Positions 7,865 to 16,780 of a stretch of 63,678 nt of DNA are shown here, one piece after another. The notes beneath the pieces were generated by a model. It had not been told where the DNA came from. It searched no databases and was given only the letters and a program-made list of their open reading frames with translations. A program made the translations under genes and the position numbers. How positions within the stretch are numbered: the first letter of the stretch is position 1; each line of letters opens with the position of its first letter. The DNA comes from CAYVFC01 sp964450715 (lineage in GTDB: Bacteria; Myxococcota_A; Polyangia; Polyangiales; JAFGIB01). Where the stretch lies: contig CAYVFC010000032.1 of the NCBI GenBank assembly GCA_964450715.1, forward strand, positions 1 to 63,678, given 5' to 3'.

Positions 7865-9309
7865 AGAAGATGAAGGACGTTACCTCGATGGGGGTGGACG
7901 TCTTCGGCGACGGGGACCGCGCGTTCGCCGTGCAGGAACAGCTGGCCACCGATCTGATCGTACAGCTCTGCGGCCTGGAGCAGGCCACCCGCTTCTACGA
8001 GATCAACAACGACATGGTGCGTCAGGTGTTGCAGGAGATGGCTGCCACGGCCAATCGCTTCGCACAGCTGACCGGCGAGGGGATGACCCTCACGCTGGGC
8101 GATCACAGCGTTTTCGTGAACCGGCGCCTGGTGCGGATGGATTTTAACCACTACCGCAAGGCGCAGCAGTTGATGGAGTCCTGGCACGGATTGGGAATCG
8201 GCGAGATCTGTTTCGAGGACGCGGCGACCGTGGAATCGCTCTCCGTCTTCGCCCGCTCGCTGATGGCGGCCCTTCAGGACCGGAGCATGGTTCCCTACCT
8301 GTTCGTCAAGGCCCTGGGCTGCGTTCGGCTGGGAGGCTTGCAGCAGAGCGAAACCTCGCCGAAGCGCTGGACCGGTCACGAGTACGCCTTGCGGGCCTAT
8401 AGCGGGTTGCTGGTCCTGGTACGGCGGATGCTCGCCGATCTGCGGCAGGGCCGAAGGCCGCCCATGATCCGTATCAAGCGCGCGCTGCAGGTAGTGGTGG
8501 ACCTGATGCGGGAGCACCAGGGGCTGTTTTTAGCCGCGACCTGCCATTGGGAGGTCAACCGCGAGCTGGCCGCGCACCTGGTCAACACGGCGGTGCTCGC
8601 GCTGCTGATGGGGCAACGGCTGGGATTCGGCCGCCGGGAGTTGATGGCGCTGGGCACGGCGGCGGTTTTCCACGACCTGCCCAAGACCGGGCTGAAGGAG
8701 CCTACCCTGAACCGCCTGGAGGAGAGCGGATCCATGGGGGAGGAGGACCGCCAGCGGGTGGAGCAACACTGGCTGAAAGTCCTGCAGCGCATGGTGGAGA
8801 GCGGGGGCTTCAGCGACGAGTTGCTGGCCAGGCTGGTGGTGATATTCGAGTCGCAGCTCGAATTCGGGCGCGAGGACCTCTATCCGGAGCAGCACGAGCG
8901 GCGCGGGCTCTGCCTGCTGTCCCGCATCATCTCGCTCTGCAGCCGCTACGCCACCTACGGCTGGGCGCGCGCGGAGCGGCAAGGGATGAATCCGCACGCC
9001 GCCATGCTGATGCTGATGGAGTCGGTCCAGGGCGCGGAGGAGATCCCGCTGGCCTTGCTCCTGCTGGAAACCGTCGGGCTCTACCCGTCGGGATCGCTGG
9101 TGCTGCTGAACACCGGGGAGGTGGGAGTGGTCAAGAAGCCGGCGAGCCTCGAGCAGTGCGAACAGCCGCTGGTGAAGATCATCGTGGACACTTCGGGAAA
9201 CGCCATCGAGGGGCTGGCCATGGACCTGGCCCGGGACCGGACCCGGAGCATCGTCTGGCCCATAAGCTCGAAGAGCACGGAGATCAATCCGCTGGCTTGC
9301 TTCGAGTAG
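7861..9309 (+). CDS. Degenerate HD-GYP-like protein
   Basis: A 482-residue protein starting at GTG 7861, inside the stop codon of the HEAT gene. The first 140 residues share the N-terminal module of that HEAT protein (RFYEINNDMV at about 44-53, 'VFVNRRLVR', 'GLGIGEICFED'). The region 225-365 resembles an HD-GYP domain, which hydrolyses cyclic di-GMP. His239 and the His271-Asp272 pair (VFHDLPKTG) are present. The HHE..GYP block, however, reads ESQLEFGREDLYP (330-342) and the final Asp region reads LCSRYATYG. Most metal ligands are thus lost. A binding or signalling role is more likely than phosphodiesterase activity. A 130-residue C-terminal domain follows. Confidence 0.75.
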   Translation: MKKMKDVTSMGVDVFGDGDRAFAVQEQLATDLIVQLCGLEQATRFYEINNDMVRQVLQEMAATANRFAQLTGEGMTLTLGDHSVFVNRRLVRMDFNHYRKAQQLMESWHGLGIGEICFEDAATVESLSVFARSLMAALQDRSMVPYLFVKALGCVRLGGLQQSETSPKRWTGHEYALRAYSGLLVLVRRMLADLRQGRRPPMIRIKRALQVVVDLMREHQGLFLAATCHWEVNRELAAHLVNTAVLALLMGQRLGFGRRELMALGTAAVFHDLPKTGLKEPTLNRLEESGSMGEEDRQRVEQHWLKVLQRMVESGGFSDELLARLVVIFESQLEFGREDLYPEQHERRGLCLLSRIISLCSRYATYGWARAERQGMNPHAAMLMLMESVQGAEEIPLALLLLETVGLYPSGSLVLLNTGEVGVVKKPASLEQCEQPLVKIIVDTSGNAIEGLAMDLARDRTRSIVWPISSKSTEINPLACFE

Positions 9310-9312
9310 ACC

Positions 9313-10596
9313 TCACTCCTTGCGCCTGTCTATGTCGATGTAGCGCCGGGGAGCATGCCCGCTATAGACCTGCCGCGGCCGGGCGATGCGGAAGTCCGGC
9401 CCGTGGTACATTTCCCGCCAGTGAGCCAGCCAGCCGGGGACCCGGCCGATGGCGAATAGAACAGTGAACATATCATTCGGTATTCCCACCGCTTTCAGTA
9501 TCAATCCCGAGTAGAAGTCCACGTTCGGGTAGAGGTTGCGGGAGACGAAGTACTCATCCTTCAGCGCGATCTCCTCCAGGCGCAGCGCGATGTCGAAAAG
9601 CGGATCGTGCATGCCCGGCTTGGAGAGAAGCTTGTGGCAGAAGGTTTTCAAGATTTTGGCCCGCGGGTCGTAGGACTTGTAGACGCGGTGTCCGAAACCG
9701 CTCATACGAGCCCGCCTGCGCTTGGCCCGGGCGACGAACTCAGTGCCGTCTCCGCCGGAGGCTTGGATGCGCTCCAGCATCTCGATCACCTCCTGGTTGG
9801 CGCCGCCGTGCCGCTTGCCCCAGAGCGCACTGATGCCCGCCGAGATGACCGCGTAGACATTGGCCAGGCTGGAGCCCACCGTGCGCACGGTCGAGGTGGA
9901 GCAGTTCTGCTCGTGGTCGCCGTGCAGCAGCAGCACCAGCTCCACCGCCCGCACGATGTCGGGATCCTGCAGGTAGTTCTTCACCGGCGAGGAGAAGAGC
10001 ATATTGAGGAAGTTCTCCACGTAGAGCAGCCGGAACGAGGGGTAGACCACCGGCTCGCCGGCGAACTTCTTGTAGGAGAAGGCTGCGATGGTGCGCACCT
10101 GCGAGATGATACTGGCGATGACCCGCTCTTCCTCCTCGGGCTTGAGCTTGTCCGGAACCGGGTAGAAGGCGGAGAGCGAGGCGACCATGGCCGTCAGGAT
10201 GGCCATGGGGTGCGCCCGCTTGGGAAAGGCGATGAAAAAGTGGCGCATGTCCTCGTGGATGAGCGACGAGGCGTTGAGCAGCGAGGAGAAATGCTCCAGC
10301 TGGGCCGCTGTGGGCAACTCGCCGTAGATGAGCAGGTAGGCAGCCTCGATAAAAGACGACTTCTCGGCGAGCTCCTCGATGGCATAGCCGCGATAGCGCA
10401 GGATGCCTTTCTCTCCATCGACGAAGGTGATGTCGCTCTGACAGGCTCCCGTGTTGCCCAGCCCGTTGTCCAGGGTGATGAAACCGGTCTGGCTGCGCAG
10501 CTTGGAGATATCGATCGCGCGCTCGCCCTCGGTTCCCTCGATAATCGGCAGATCGAAGCTCTTGTCGTCGAGCGTCAGCGTTGCGGTCTTGGCCAT
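9313..10596 (-). CDS. gltA: Citrate synthase (type II)
   Basis: Condenses acetyl-CoA and oxaloacetate to citrate, the entry step of the TCA cycle. The 427-residue length is normal for hexameric type II bacterial enzymes. Key motifs are present: LLLHGDHEQNCSTSTVR, LWGKRHGGANQEV, GFGHRVYKSYDPRA with the catalytic histidines, and the C-terminal RPRQVYSGHA. The N-terminal beta strands (MAKTATLTLDDKSFDLP) are typical of Gram-negative enzymes. The frame stays open 120 bases further upstream, but the ATG at 10596 is preceded by AGAAGGAAG and matches family starts. It converges with the HD-like gene, with only 3 bases between. Confidence 0.97.
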   Translation of the reverse strand: MAKTATLTLDDKSFDLPIIEGTEGERAIDISKLRSQTGFITLDNGLGNTGACQSDITFVDGEKGILRYRGYAIEELAEKSSFIEAAYLLIYGELPTAAQLEHFSSLLNASSLIHEDMRHFFIAFPKRAHPMAILTAMVASLSAFYPVPDKLKPEEEERVIASIISQVRTIAAFSYKKFAGEPVVYPSFRLLYVENFLNMLFSSPVKNYLQDPDIVRAVELVLLLHGDHEQNCSTSTVRTVGSSLANVYAVISAGISALWGKRHGGANQEVIEMLERIQASGGDGTEFVARAKRRRARMSGFGHRVYKSYDPRAKILKTFCHKLLSKPGMHDPLFDIALRLEEIALKDEYFVSRNLYPNVDFYSGLILKAVGIPNDMFTVLFAIGRVPGWLAHWREMYHGPDFRIARPRQVYSGHAPRRYIDIDRRKE

Positions 10597-10699
10597 GGTT
10601 CTTCCTTCTCGTTCCACAAGCCCCCGCGTTCCCAGCCGTAAACTCGTTTTCCGCAGGGGTAGTCGAATCTTCTGTTGTCCTTGAAATTTTGCATCGACT

Positions 10700-10727
10700 T
10701 TACTACTGGTTTTCAACAGGTTGTCAA
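10700..10727 (-). promoter_or_regulatory. Candidate sigma-70 promoter for gltA
   Basis: On the minus strand a perfect TTGACA (10722-10727) is followed after 16 bases by TAGTAA (10700-10705), about 100 bases before the gltA ATG. An alternative -10 is TAAAGT, 3 bases on. The rest of the 298-base gap 10597-10894 shows no gene. Confidence 0.5.
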
Positions 10728-10894
10728 GTGAATACGGTTACGCAGGGTAAACCCGTTCGGGGGTACGCGGGTCCGATCCGGACCGGAGCCAAGCGGTGGC
10801 TGGCTTACATCGCGTATCTTCATCGTTCGGCCGCTCGGGAAACGTCGCCGCTTCGGTCTTGCGCAGCGCATCCTCTCGAAGGGGGTGGGGCGCC

Positions 10895-11383
10895 GTGACC
10901 GCGAGCGCGGGTCGCGTGCTGGTGCTCGCCTACGGGAATCCCGTGCGCGGGGACGACGGGCTGGGGCCGGCGCTGGCTTCCGCGCTACGGCGGAGCGAGC
11001 CTTCCGCTACCCGGGTGCAGTGCGAGCACCAGCTCCGCCCCGACGATGCGGCGCTGGTGGCCGAGCACGATGTGGTGATATTCGTCGACGCGGACCGCTG
11101 CGGCGCGGAGCCCTTTCGATTCGTGCGCATAGGGCAGCGGAACGGGGCTTCCGCAGGCACGCACGGCCTGACCGCCGAGCTGCTGCTGGCGCTGGCCGAG
11201 AAGCTGTTCGGCAGCCGGGTCGCCGGGTATGTCCTGGCCATCCGCGGCTATCGATTCGACCACTTTAGCGAGTCGCTCTCCCCAGGTGCTACCGAGAACC
11301 TCGACCGGGCGCTCGCCTTCCTGAAGGGGGCGTTGGAGGAAAGGAGGTTCGACACCTACGCGGCGAGGTACGGTTCGCAATGA
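10895..11383 (+). CDS. Hydrogenase maturation protease-family protein (HyaD/HybD/HoxW type)
   Basis: Peptidases of this family remove the C-terminal tail of the large subunit of NiFe hydrogenases after nickel insertion. The 162-residue protein begins VTASAGRVLVLAYGNPVRGDDG. The GNPVRGDDG block carries the first conserved acidic residue. A second (VVIFVDADRCG) and the His region (GTHGLTAELLLALAEKLFG) follow, matching the E/D, D, H metal set. The GTG at 10895 follows GGGGGTGGGG. No hydrogenase gene is visible anywhere in this window, so the substrate is unknown. It could serve a hydrogenase encoded elsewhere or act on another protein. Confidence 0.8.
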   Translation: MTASAGRVLVLAYGNPVRGDDGLGPALASALRRSEPSATRVQCEHQLRPDDAALVAEHDVVIFVDADRCGAEPFRFVRIGQRNGASAGTHGLTAELLLALAEKLFGSRVAGYVLAIRGYRFDHFSESLSPGATENLDRALAFLKGALEERRFDTYAARYGSQ

Positions 11384-11504
11384 TAATGGGGGATACGCGT
11401 TCGGCAGCTGGAAATTTGTAATATTCAGAAGACACTGTAAGAATTCCAGATCGAAGCCAGTTCCCGTCTGGAGCGCAGGCCCCGGCGGTAATCCCGTTTT
11501 ACCG

Positions 11505-12884
11505 ATGAAGAGAAGGCTACCGGTAAAGGTCGCGTTTCTCGCGGCGTTCTGTCTTGTTCGGCCCGCACGGGCGGAGCCCGTGCTGGTGAGCCTGGAAGCG
11601 TCGGGCGCCCTGCCGCTGACCGAACCGCAGAACGAGCGCTTCGGCCCCGGGGGAGCGCTGGCTGGCGGCGTCATGTATCCGGTTTTTCCCCCTCTGCTTA
11701 TGGGAGCGAGGCTGCGGCTGGGACTGCTGTTGGATGGCGAGGCCCCCGGGGAAAACCTGGCCGATCCCGGCATGGGCGGGCTGGCGACCCTGGGCGCGTC
11801 CGTGCGCTTGCGGCCGTTGTCCATCGGCGAGGACGAGGGGCAGAGCCGCGGTACCGGCCCGTTCCTCGAGGTCGGGGGCGGCGGTGCGCTGACCGGAGAG
11901 CTCGAGCGCGTCATGCTGGAAGCTGCCATCGGCTGGGGGATCGCGGCGGGAGCGTTGAACGTCGCGCCGGCGGTGCGCTACGTGCAGGTCCTGCAACCGC
12001 GGGACGCGCTCGAGGATCGGGACGCCCGCTTGTTGCTGGCCGGGGTGGAGCTCACCTTTCTGGATGCACGCCCGTCGCCGCCGCCAGCGGTCGAGGTGCC
12101 GCCCCCGGACCGGGACGGCGACGGGGTGCCGGACGAGTCGGACGAGTGTCCGGAGGAAGCTGAGGACATCGACGGTTTCGAAGACGCGGACGGGTGTCCC
12201 GAGACGGACAACGACGCGGACGGCATCAGCGACGAGGCGGATGCCTGCCCGGTGGACCCGGAGGACGTGGATGGCTTCGAGGACGCTGACGGCTGCCCGG
12301 ATCCCGACAACGACGGCGATTCCTTTCCGGACCAGCGCGACGCCTGTCCCGATCAGCCCGAAACCGTCAACGGGAACGAGGACTTCGACGGTTGCCCGGA
12401 CGAGGGCCTGGTGCAGATGATCGACGACCGCATCGTGCTCGACGACCGCGTGCTCTTCGACCTGGAGCGCTCGCGCGTCAGGTCGGAAGCCATGCCCGTG
12501 CTGCGCGCCATCGCCGAGATGCAGAAGCAGCACACGGAATGGATCTCGTTGCGCGTGGAGGGGCACACGGATGCGCAGGGCAGCCCGGAGTACAACCAGT
12601 GCCTGAGCGCGCGCCGCGCGGCCAACGTGCGCAGGATCCTGGTCAAGATGGGGATACCGGCCGACATGATTGACGCGGTGGGCTACGGCTCGATGAACCT
12701 TCGCGACCCGCGCAACACGCCGGAGGCCAACCAGAGAAACCGCCGGGTAGAGTTCGTGGTAATGGCGCGCCGTCCGGCGGAACCGGGCGACGCGATGCCG
12801 GAAAAGGACGCGGCGGCCGACCCGTCCGCCGAGCAGAAGCGGCCTGCCGGACCGGAGAATAAAGACGGGGGAAGGGATCGATGA
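11505..12884 (+). CDS. OmpA-family protein with thrombospondin type-3 repeats
   Basis: A 459-residue exported protein. A signal peptide (about 1-23) is followed by a 170-residue barrel-like region rich in Gly and hydrophobic strands. Next come three calcium-binding TSP type-3 repeats of the form DxDxDGxxD.xDxCP (about 200-305). An OmpA C-terminal peptidoglycan-binding domain (about 320-430) carries VEGHTDAQGSPEYN and LSARRAANVRRIL, including the Asp and Arg that hold diaminopimelate. A charged Pro/Lys tail ends it. It likely anchors the outer membrane to the cell wall. Its stop overlaps the next gene's start by 4 bases. Confidence 0.92.
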   Translation: MKRRLPVKVAFLAAFCLVRPARAEPVLVSLEASGALPLTEPQNERFGPGGALAGGVMYPVFPPLLMGARLRLGLLLDGEAPGENLADPGMGGLATLGASVRLRPLSIGEDEGQSRGTGPFLEVGGGGALTGELERVMLEAAIGWGIAAGALNVAPAVRYVQVLQPRDALEDRDARLLLAGVELTFLDARPSPPPAVEVPPPDRDGDGVPDESDECPEEAEDIDGFEDADGCPETDNDADGISDEADACPVDPEDVDGFEDADGCPDPDNDGDSFPDQRDACPDQPETVNGNEDFDGCPDEGLVQMIDDRIVLDDRVLFDLERSRVRSEAMPVLRAIAEMQKQHTEWISLRVEGHTDAQGSPEYNQCLSARRAANVRRILVKMGIPADMIDAVGYGSMNLRDPRNTPEANQRNRRVEFVVMARRPAEPGDAMPEKDAAADPSAEQKRPAGPENKDGGRDR

Positions 12885-14122
12885 CGAGTCGTACACGTTT
12901 CGAGTTCGATGTACGGCCGCTCGGCGTGCGAGCGGACCGCGAGAGCAGACGCCGGGGATCGGGCCGGCCGGCCATGGTTGCGATGGCTCTGCTCTTTCTA
13001 GCCGCGTGCGCCGATCCCATCGTGGGCGCGGAGTGCCAGGCGGGATTCCAGCTCTGCGACGGACGCTGCGTCAGCCTGAACAGCTTCGAGCACTGCGGCA
13101 GCTGCGACAACCATTGCGGCTCCTTCATGTGTATCGACGGTCAGTGCTCGAGCGTTCCCCGGCAGGACGCCGGTGCGGATGCGGCACCGGCCGCGCCTGA
13201 CGGCGCCCTGCCCTTGGATTCGGGCCTTTCCGGCTGTTCGCTGGGGGCGCTGCAATGCGATGGTCAGTGCGTTCGCATCGACACGAACAATAACCACTGC
13301 GGAGAGTGCGGCAACCGGTGCCGTCCCAACGAGTACTGCGTGCAGGGTGTATGCGAGGAGGCGTGCGAGGAGCCGCTGGTGCTGTGCGGCAACGCCTGTT
13401 TAGACGTCTCGTCCGATCCGTCGAACTGCGGCGGGTGCGGGCGCAAGTGCGTCAGCGGGATCTGCGAGAACGGAACCTGCGCCGACGTGACCGCCGGTCA
13501 CCTGGTGGTGATCGGACACGACCTGGCCAGCGCCGGGCCGGTGATGCAGCGCATTGCCGGCAACGCCGTGTTCCTGGCCCGGGGCTCTCCGGTACGGGTG
13601 CTGGTATACGAGGACGGGGCGCCGGCAGCCGCGATTGCGGGGACCGATGGTGCGATCGAATACGTATCGGAAGCCGACGGCCGTACCTGGGAGCGGACGG
13701 CCGGTATCGAGGGCCTAGTGACCTACCAGCTGGGAGAGGCCGACGTTTTCGTCATCTGCGCCCAGCAGAATGCGGGCGACAGCGTTCTGCGCAAGCTCGG
13801 GGAACAGTGGGGAAACGCGCTGGTCGATTTCCTGCGCCAGGGCGGCGTGGTCGTCCTCTTCGAGGGGCTCGGCGGCGACAACGGGGGAACCTACCAGGTC
13901 CTGCAGCCCGGGCAGATGTTCTCCGCGGAGGCGGTCCGTAGAGCGGCGGGCGGTACGCTCACCGTTACCGATCCGAGCGACCAGATCACGCTGGGGGTTC
14001 CCGAGAGATACGTCACCGGAGGCGCCGCGGTCGCCTTCGAGTCGATCTCGACGCCGGCCAACGTGGTGGCCGAAGACGAGGACGGTTCGCCGGTCGTCCT
14101 GCACCGCGTGGTGATACAGTAG
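12881..14122 (+). CDS. Cysteine-rich lipoprotein with C-terminal Rossmann-like domain
   Basis: A 413-residue protein. A lipobox LAAC is reached about residue 44 from the first start; an ATG at 12974 would give a normal-length lipoprotein signal (MVAMALLFLAAC). Three 38-residue modules follow, each of the pattern C...LC.G.CV.....CG.C...C....C..G.C (about 49-200). They resemble the Stig1-like modules common in predicted myxobacterial surface proteins. The last 200 residues alternate hydrophobic strands and helices ('HLVVIGHDLASAGPV', 'DVFVICAQQN', 'GGVVVLFEGLGG') and look like a flavodoxin/amidotransferase-type fold, with no catalytic motif seen. Translational coupling to the OmpA-family gene suggests a joint role at the cell surface. 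Confidence 0.75.
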   Translation: MTSRTRFEFDVRPLGVRADRESRRRGSGRPAMVAMALLFLAACADPIVGAECQAGFQLCDGRCVSLNSFEHCGSCDNHCGSFMCIDGQCSSVPRQDAGADAAPAAPDGALPLDSGLSGCSLGALQCDGQCVRIDTNNNHCGECGNRCRPNEYCVQGVCEEACEEPLVLCGNACLDVSSDPSNCGGCGRKCVSGICENGTCADVTAGHLVVIGHDLASAGPVMQRIAGNAVFLARGSPVRVLVYEDGAPAAAIAGTDGAIEYVSEADGRTWERTAGIEGLVTYQLGEADVFVICAQQNAGDSVLRKLGEQWGNALVDFLRQGGVVVLFEGLGGDNGGTYQVLQPGQMFSAEAVRRAAGGTLTVTDPSDQITLGVPERYVTGGAAVAFESISTPANVVAEDEDGSPVVLHRVVIQ

Positions 14123-14245
14123 GGGAGGGGCTTGCCCCCTGCCGTACCCTGTTGTGTACGCATTAAGGGGCGGGCGCAAGGCCTGCTCCTACGGATCGTA
14201 TGCGAACGCGAAGACACGTGCGGGCGCAAGGCCCGCCCCGACCGG
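14123..14245. repeat. Cluster of three REP-like palindromes
   Basis: Three short GC hairpins in a row. AGGGGCTTGCCCCCT lies at about 14126-14141. The core CGGGCGCAAGGCC occurs at about 14172 and again, as GCGGGCGCAAGGCCCGC, at about 14220. The same core GGGCGGGCGCAAGGCCT recurs at 63625-63641. Such elements are normally found between genes and can act as terminators or mRNA stabilisers. Confidence 0.6.
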
Positions 14246-14264
14246 ATGGTGACCGGAGAGTGCC

Positions 14265-14933
14265 ATGTGCGGCAGATACGCCTTGTACACCGAGACAGAA
14301 CAGTGGCCCGACTCCGGGGTCGCCTGGCCTCTGGAGGAGGATCTCCCCTGGCAGTCCAGCTACAACCTGGCGCCGGGCCGGACGGCCCCGGTGGTCGTCA
14401 ACCTCGAGCGACCGGTGGTGAGCGCCCTACGCTGGGGGCTGGTTCCGCACTGGGCGAAGGAGGAGAAGATCGGCAACCGGATGATAAACGCGCGGGCGGA
14501 AACCTTGGCGGCAAAGCCCGCCTTTCGCTCCGCCATCCGACGGCGGCGCTGTCTGGTCCTGGCAGACGGTTTCTTCGAATGGCGTCGGCAAGGCGGGCGC
14601 AAAACCCCGTATTTCATCCGGAGGCGAGGGGGCGGGCTGCTCTGCCTGGCCGGCCTGTGGGAGAGCTGGAAGCGGCCGGACGGCGGGCCGTTGCGGACCT
14701 TCACCATCATCACGGTCGAGCCCAACGAGCTTCTCGCGTCCATCCACAACCGGATGCCGGCCATCCTGCCCGCCGACGCCCGTGAGAAGTGGCTCCAGCC
14801 GCAGCCCGCGGAACCGGCCTCGCTCGCCCCGCTTCTCGCCCCTTTTCCTGGCGGCGAGCTGGAGGCGTTCGAGGTTTCGACGCTGGTGAACAGCCCGGGT
14901 AACGATTCGCCGCGGTGTATCGCCCCCGTCTGA
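14265..14933 (+). CDS. yedK: SRAP (SOS response-associated peptidase, YedK/HMCES) protein
   Basis: Proteins of this family shield abasic sites in single-stranded DNA by covalent attachment through Cys2 after self-removal of Met1. The 222-residue protein starts MCGRYALYT with Cys2 in place. It has SYNLAPGRTAPVV, LRWGLVPHWAK, NARAETLAAKPAFR, the catalytic Glu in RCLVLADGFFEW, and the active-site His in IHNRMPAILP. Length and motif order are normal. No SOS-box was recognised upstream. Three REP-like hairpins sit directly before it, so it is likely transcribed on its own. Confidence 0.93.
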   Translation: MCGRYALYTETEQWPDSGVAWPLEEDLPWQSSYNLAPGRTAPVVVNLERPVVSALRWGLVPHWAKEEKIGNRMINARAETLAAKPAFRSAIRRRRCLVLADGFFEWRRQGGRKTPYFIRRRGGGLLCLAGLWESWKRPDGGPLRTFTIITVEPNELLASIHNRMPAILPADAREKWLQPQPAEPASLAPLLAPFPGGELEAFEVSTLVNSPGNDSPRCIAPV

Positions 14934-15036
14934 CCCCGTCGCGGTCGTATCCCCGTAGAATGCAGCGGAGCGAGAAACGTCGATCCGAATTGTATTTGTG
15001 CCGCTTTGATGCTCGGATAGGCCAGGAGGTCGAGAG

Positions 15037-16650
15037 ATGAGGCGAGAGCGAATTCGCATTCCGGGGCTTTTTTGCGCGGTCGCGATGTTGGTGTTCTTGG
15101 CCGCGCCGCCGGCCCAGGGCCAGAAAGAGCCTCTGATCCAGCAGGTTCGGCCCACCTCCGGGCCGCCGGGTACCCAGGTGGATATCACAGGTCGCCACTT
15201 TCGCGGCAAGATCGAGGTCCGTCTAGGGGAGACAGTTCTGCCCATCGAACGCAGCCTTCCCAACCGAATCACCGTCCGTATCCCGGAAGGGGCGGCTTCC
15301 GGCCGTATCACGGTGAAGACCCCGGCGGGGAAGAGCTCCCCGATTGCCTTCCGCGTGGACGAGCCTTTGCCCGCTCCCGAGATCACCGGATTCGAGCCGC
15401 TCAACGGGCCGCCAGGTACCCAGGTAACCATCCGGGGCCGTAACTTTGCCGCGCGCCTACCGCGCAATATCGTAATGATCGGCGAGCATCCGGTGGTCGT
15501 GCGATATGCCTCGCCGGTGGAGCTACAGGTCATCGTTCCGGAATCTGCCCGCACCGGCCCGATCACCGTCGAGGTGACGAATGCGGGCGTGGCAAAGAGC
15601 CAAGAAGCGTTTGAGGTCAGCGAGGCGACCCGGGTCTTCGACTTCCAGCCCAGGCGGGGCGGACCGGGTACCCGGGTGACCCTATCGGGCTCCGGTTTTT
15701 CCACCCGGCCTCAGGACAACCGTGTCTTTCTTAACAACGAGCGCGTGCGCGTCATCGAGGCTGACGGATCCAAGCTGGTGGTCGAGATACCGAAAAAGGC
15801 GTCGAGCGGGCCACTGCTGGTGGATGTGAAGGGAGCGGGACGTGCGGACACCAAGCGGGAGATATTCACGGTTCAGTATCCCCCGACCGTGGTCGGTTTC
15901 TCGCCGCCCGCCGGTCCACCCGGCGCCGTGGTCACCCTGAGAGGGACGAACTTCGGAAACAATCCGCAGGCGGTCGAGGTGCGGCTGGGGGAGCTTCCTC
16001 TCGAGGTGCGTGAGGCGAGCGACATCCGTCTGACGTTCGTCGTCGGAGAGGGCGCCGCTGACGGCAAGCTCTCCGTCACCGTCAACGGTGTGGGTCCGGC
16101 CTCTTCGAAGAATACCTTCGGCGTGCTCGCCCCGCTGAGCGTCACGGGTATCGAGCCGAGCTCTGGCCCGGCCGGAAGCTCGGTCACCCTCCGGGGCACC
16201 GGTTTTTCCAGCTCGAGCGCACGTAACAGGGTCACGCTGGCCGATCGACCGCTGCAAGTCATCTCGGCCGGTTCCACCAAGCTCGTGGTACGGGTCTCGC
16301 CCGGATCCGGAGGCCCTATCGCGGTGAGCGTGCGGGGAAGCGGCACCGCCGAGAGCCCCGAGCCCTTCGTCGTCACCGTACCCCCGCGTATCGACGGATT
16401 CTCACCGGGCAAGGCGGCGATCGGTGACGAGATCGAGATCCGGGGCGACGGATTCGGCTCTAACGCCGGAACGGTGAAGGTTACCCTCGGCGGACATCCG
16501 CTGGAGGTCAGCTCGGTGCGCGACGACTTGCTTAAGGTCCGCCTCACCCCCGGCTCTGGCAACGGGCGGCTCGAGGTCTCGGTCTCCCTACAGGGCAGCG
16601 CCAAGGCCCGTTCCGATCTCCAGGTGGTCGAGGGGACCGAGAAAAAATAG
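15037..16650 (+). CDS. Secreted protein with six IPT/TIG domains
   Basis: A 537-residue exported protein. A signal peptide (residues 1-28, cut near AQGQ) is followed by six immunoglobulin-like IPT/TIG repeats of about 83 residues. Each starts with a phrase such as V.P.SGPPGTQVDITG.HF and ends with a strand like GRITVKTPAG. Starts lie at about residues 33, 115, 202, 286, 370 and 453. TIG repeats occur in surface adhesins and envelope proteins. No enzyme domain or anchor is present, so the protein is probably periplasmic or released. An upstream GGAGGTCGAGAG gives a good ribosome site. Confidence 0.9.
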   Translation: MRRERIRIPGLFCAVAMLVFLAAPPAQGQKEPLIQQVRPTSGPPGTQVDITGRHFRGKIEVRLGETVLPIERSLPNRITVRIPEGAASGRITVKTPAGKSSPIAFRVDEPLPAPEITGFEPLNGPPGTQVTIRGRNFAARLPRNIVMIGEHPVVVRYASPVELQVIVPESARTGPITVEVTNAGVAKSQEAFEVSEATRVFDFQPRRGGPGTRVTLSGSGFSTRPQDNRVFLNNERVRVIEADGSKLVVEIPKKASSGPLLVDVKGAGRADTKREIFTVQYPPTVVGFSPPAGPPGAVVTLRGTNFGNNPQAVEVRLGELPLEVREASDIRLTFVVGEGAADGKLSVTVNGVGPASSKNTFGVLAPLSVTGIEPSSGPAGSSVTLRGTGFSSSSARNRVTLADRPLQVISAGSTKLVVRVSPGSGGPIAVSVRGSGTAESPEPFVVTVPPRIDGFSPGKAAIGDEIEIRGDGFGSNAGTVKVTLGGHPLEVSSVRDDLLKVRLTPGSGNGRLEVSVSLQGSAKARSDLQVVEGTEKK

Positions 16651-16724
16651 CGAATACCTAGTTCTCTTCAGTCCTTCAAACCACTCCATCACCTGGCTAA
16701 GGACTCCCCCACACATCCTGCCAA

Positions 16725-16780
16725 GCGCACCACGCCGACCGGCCCCGGCTCACCCGCGCCCCTCCGAGACGTCTACAGCG
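16725..16780 (-). repeat. Dispersed repeat (relative of the 37.4 kb palindrome) upstream of guaB
   Basis: A GC-rich stretch whose reverse complement contains GCGCGGGTGAGCCGGGGCC and GGTCGGCG. It closely matches both arms of the large palindrome at 37400-37582 and the element at 50524-50570. The similarity continues into GAGACG on its right side, as in the 37582-37594 flank. It lies in the 203-base gap before guaB. Confidence 0.6.

Noticed and set aside
6850..9309. A single 819-residue frame covering the end of the HEAT gene and the whole HD-like gene
   Set aside because: The first 337 codons are the Arg/Gly/Ala-rich shadow of the HEAT gene in another frame; the real gene starts at GTG 7861.
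11517..12896. 459-residue minus-strand frame opposite the OmpA gene
   Set aside because: Antisense shadow; the plus strand has a signal peptide, TSP3 repeats and an OmpA domain.
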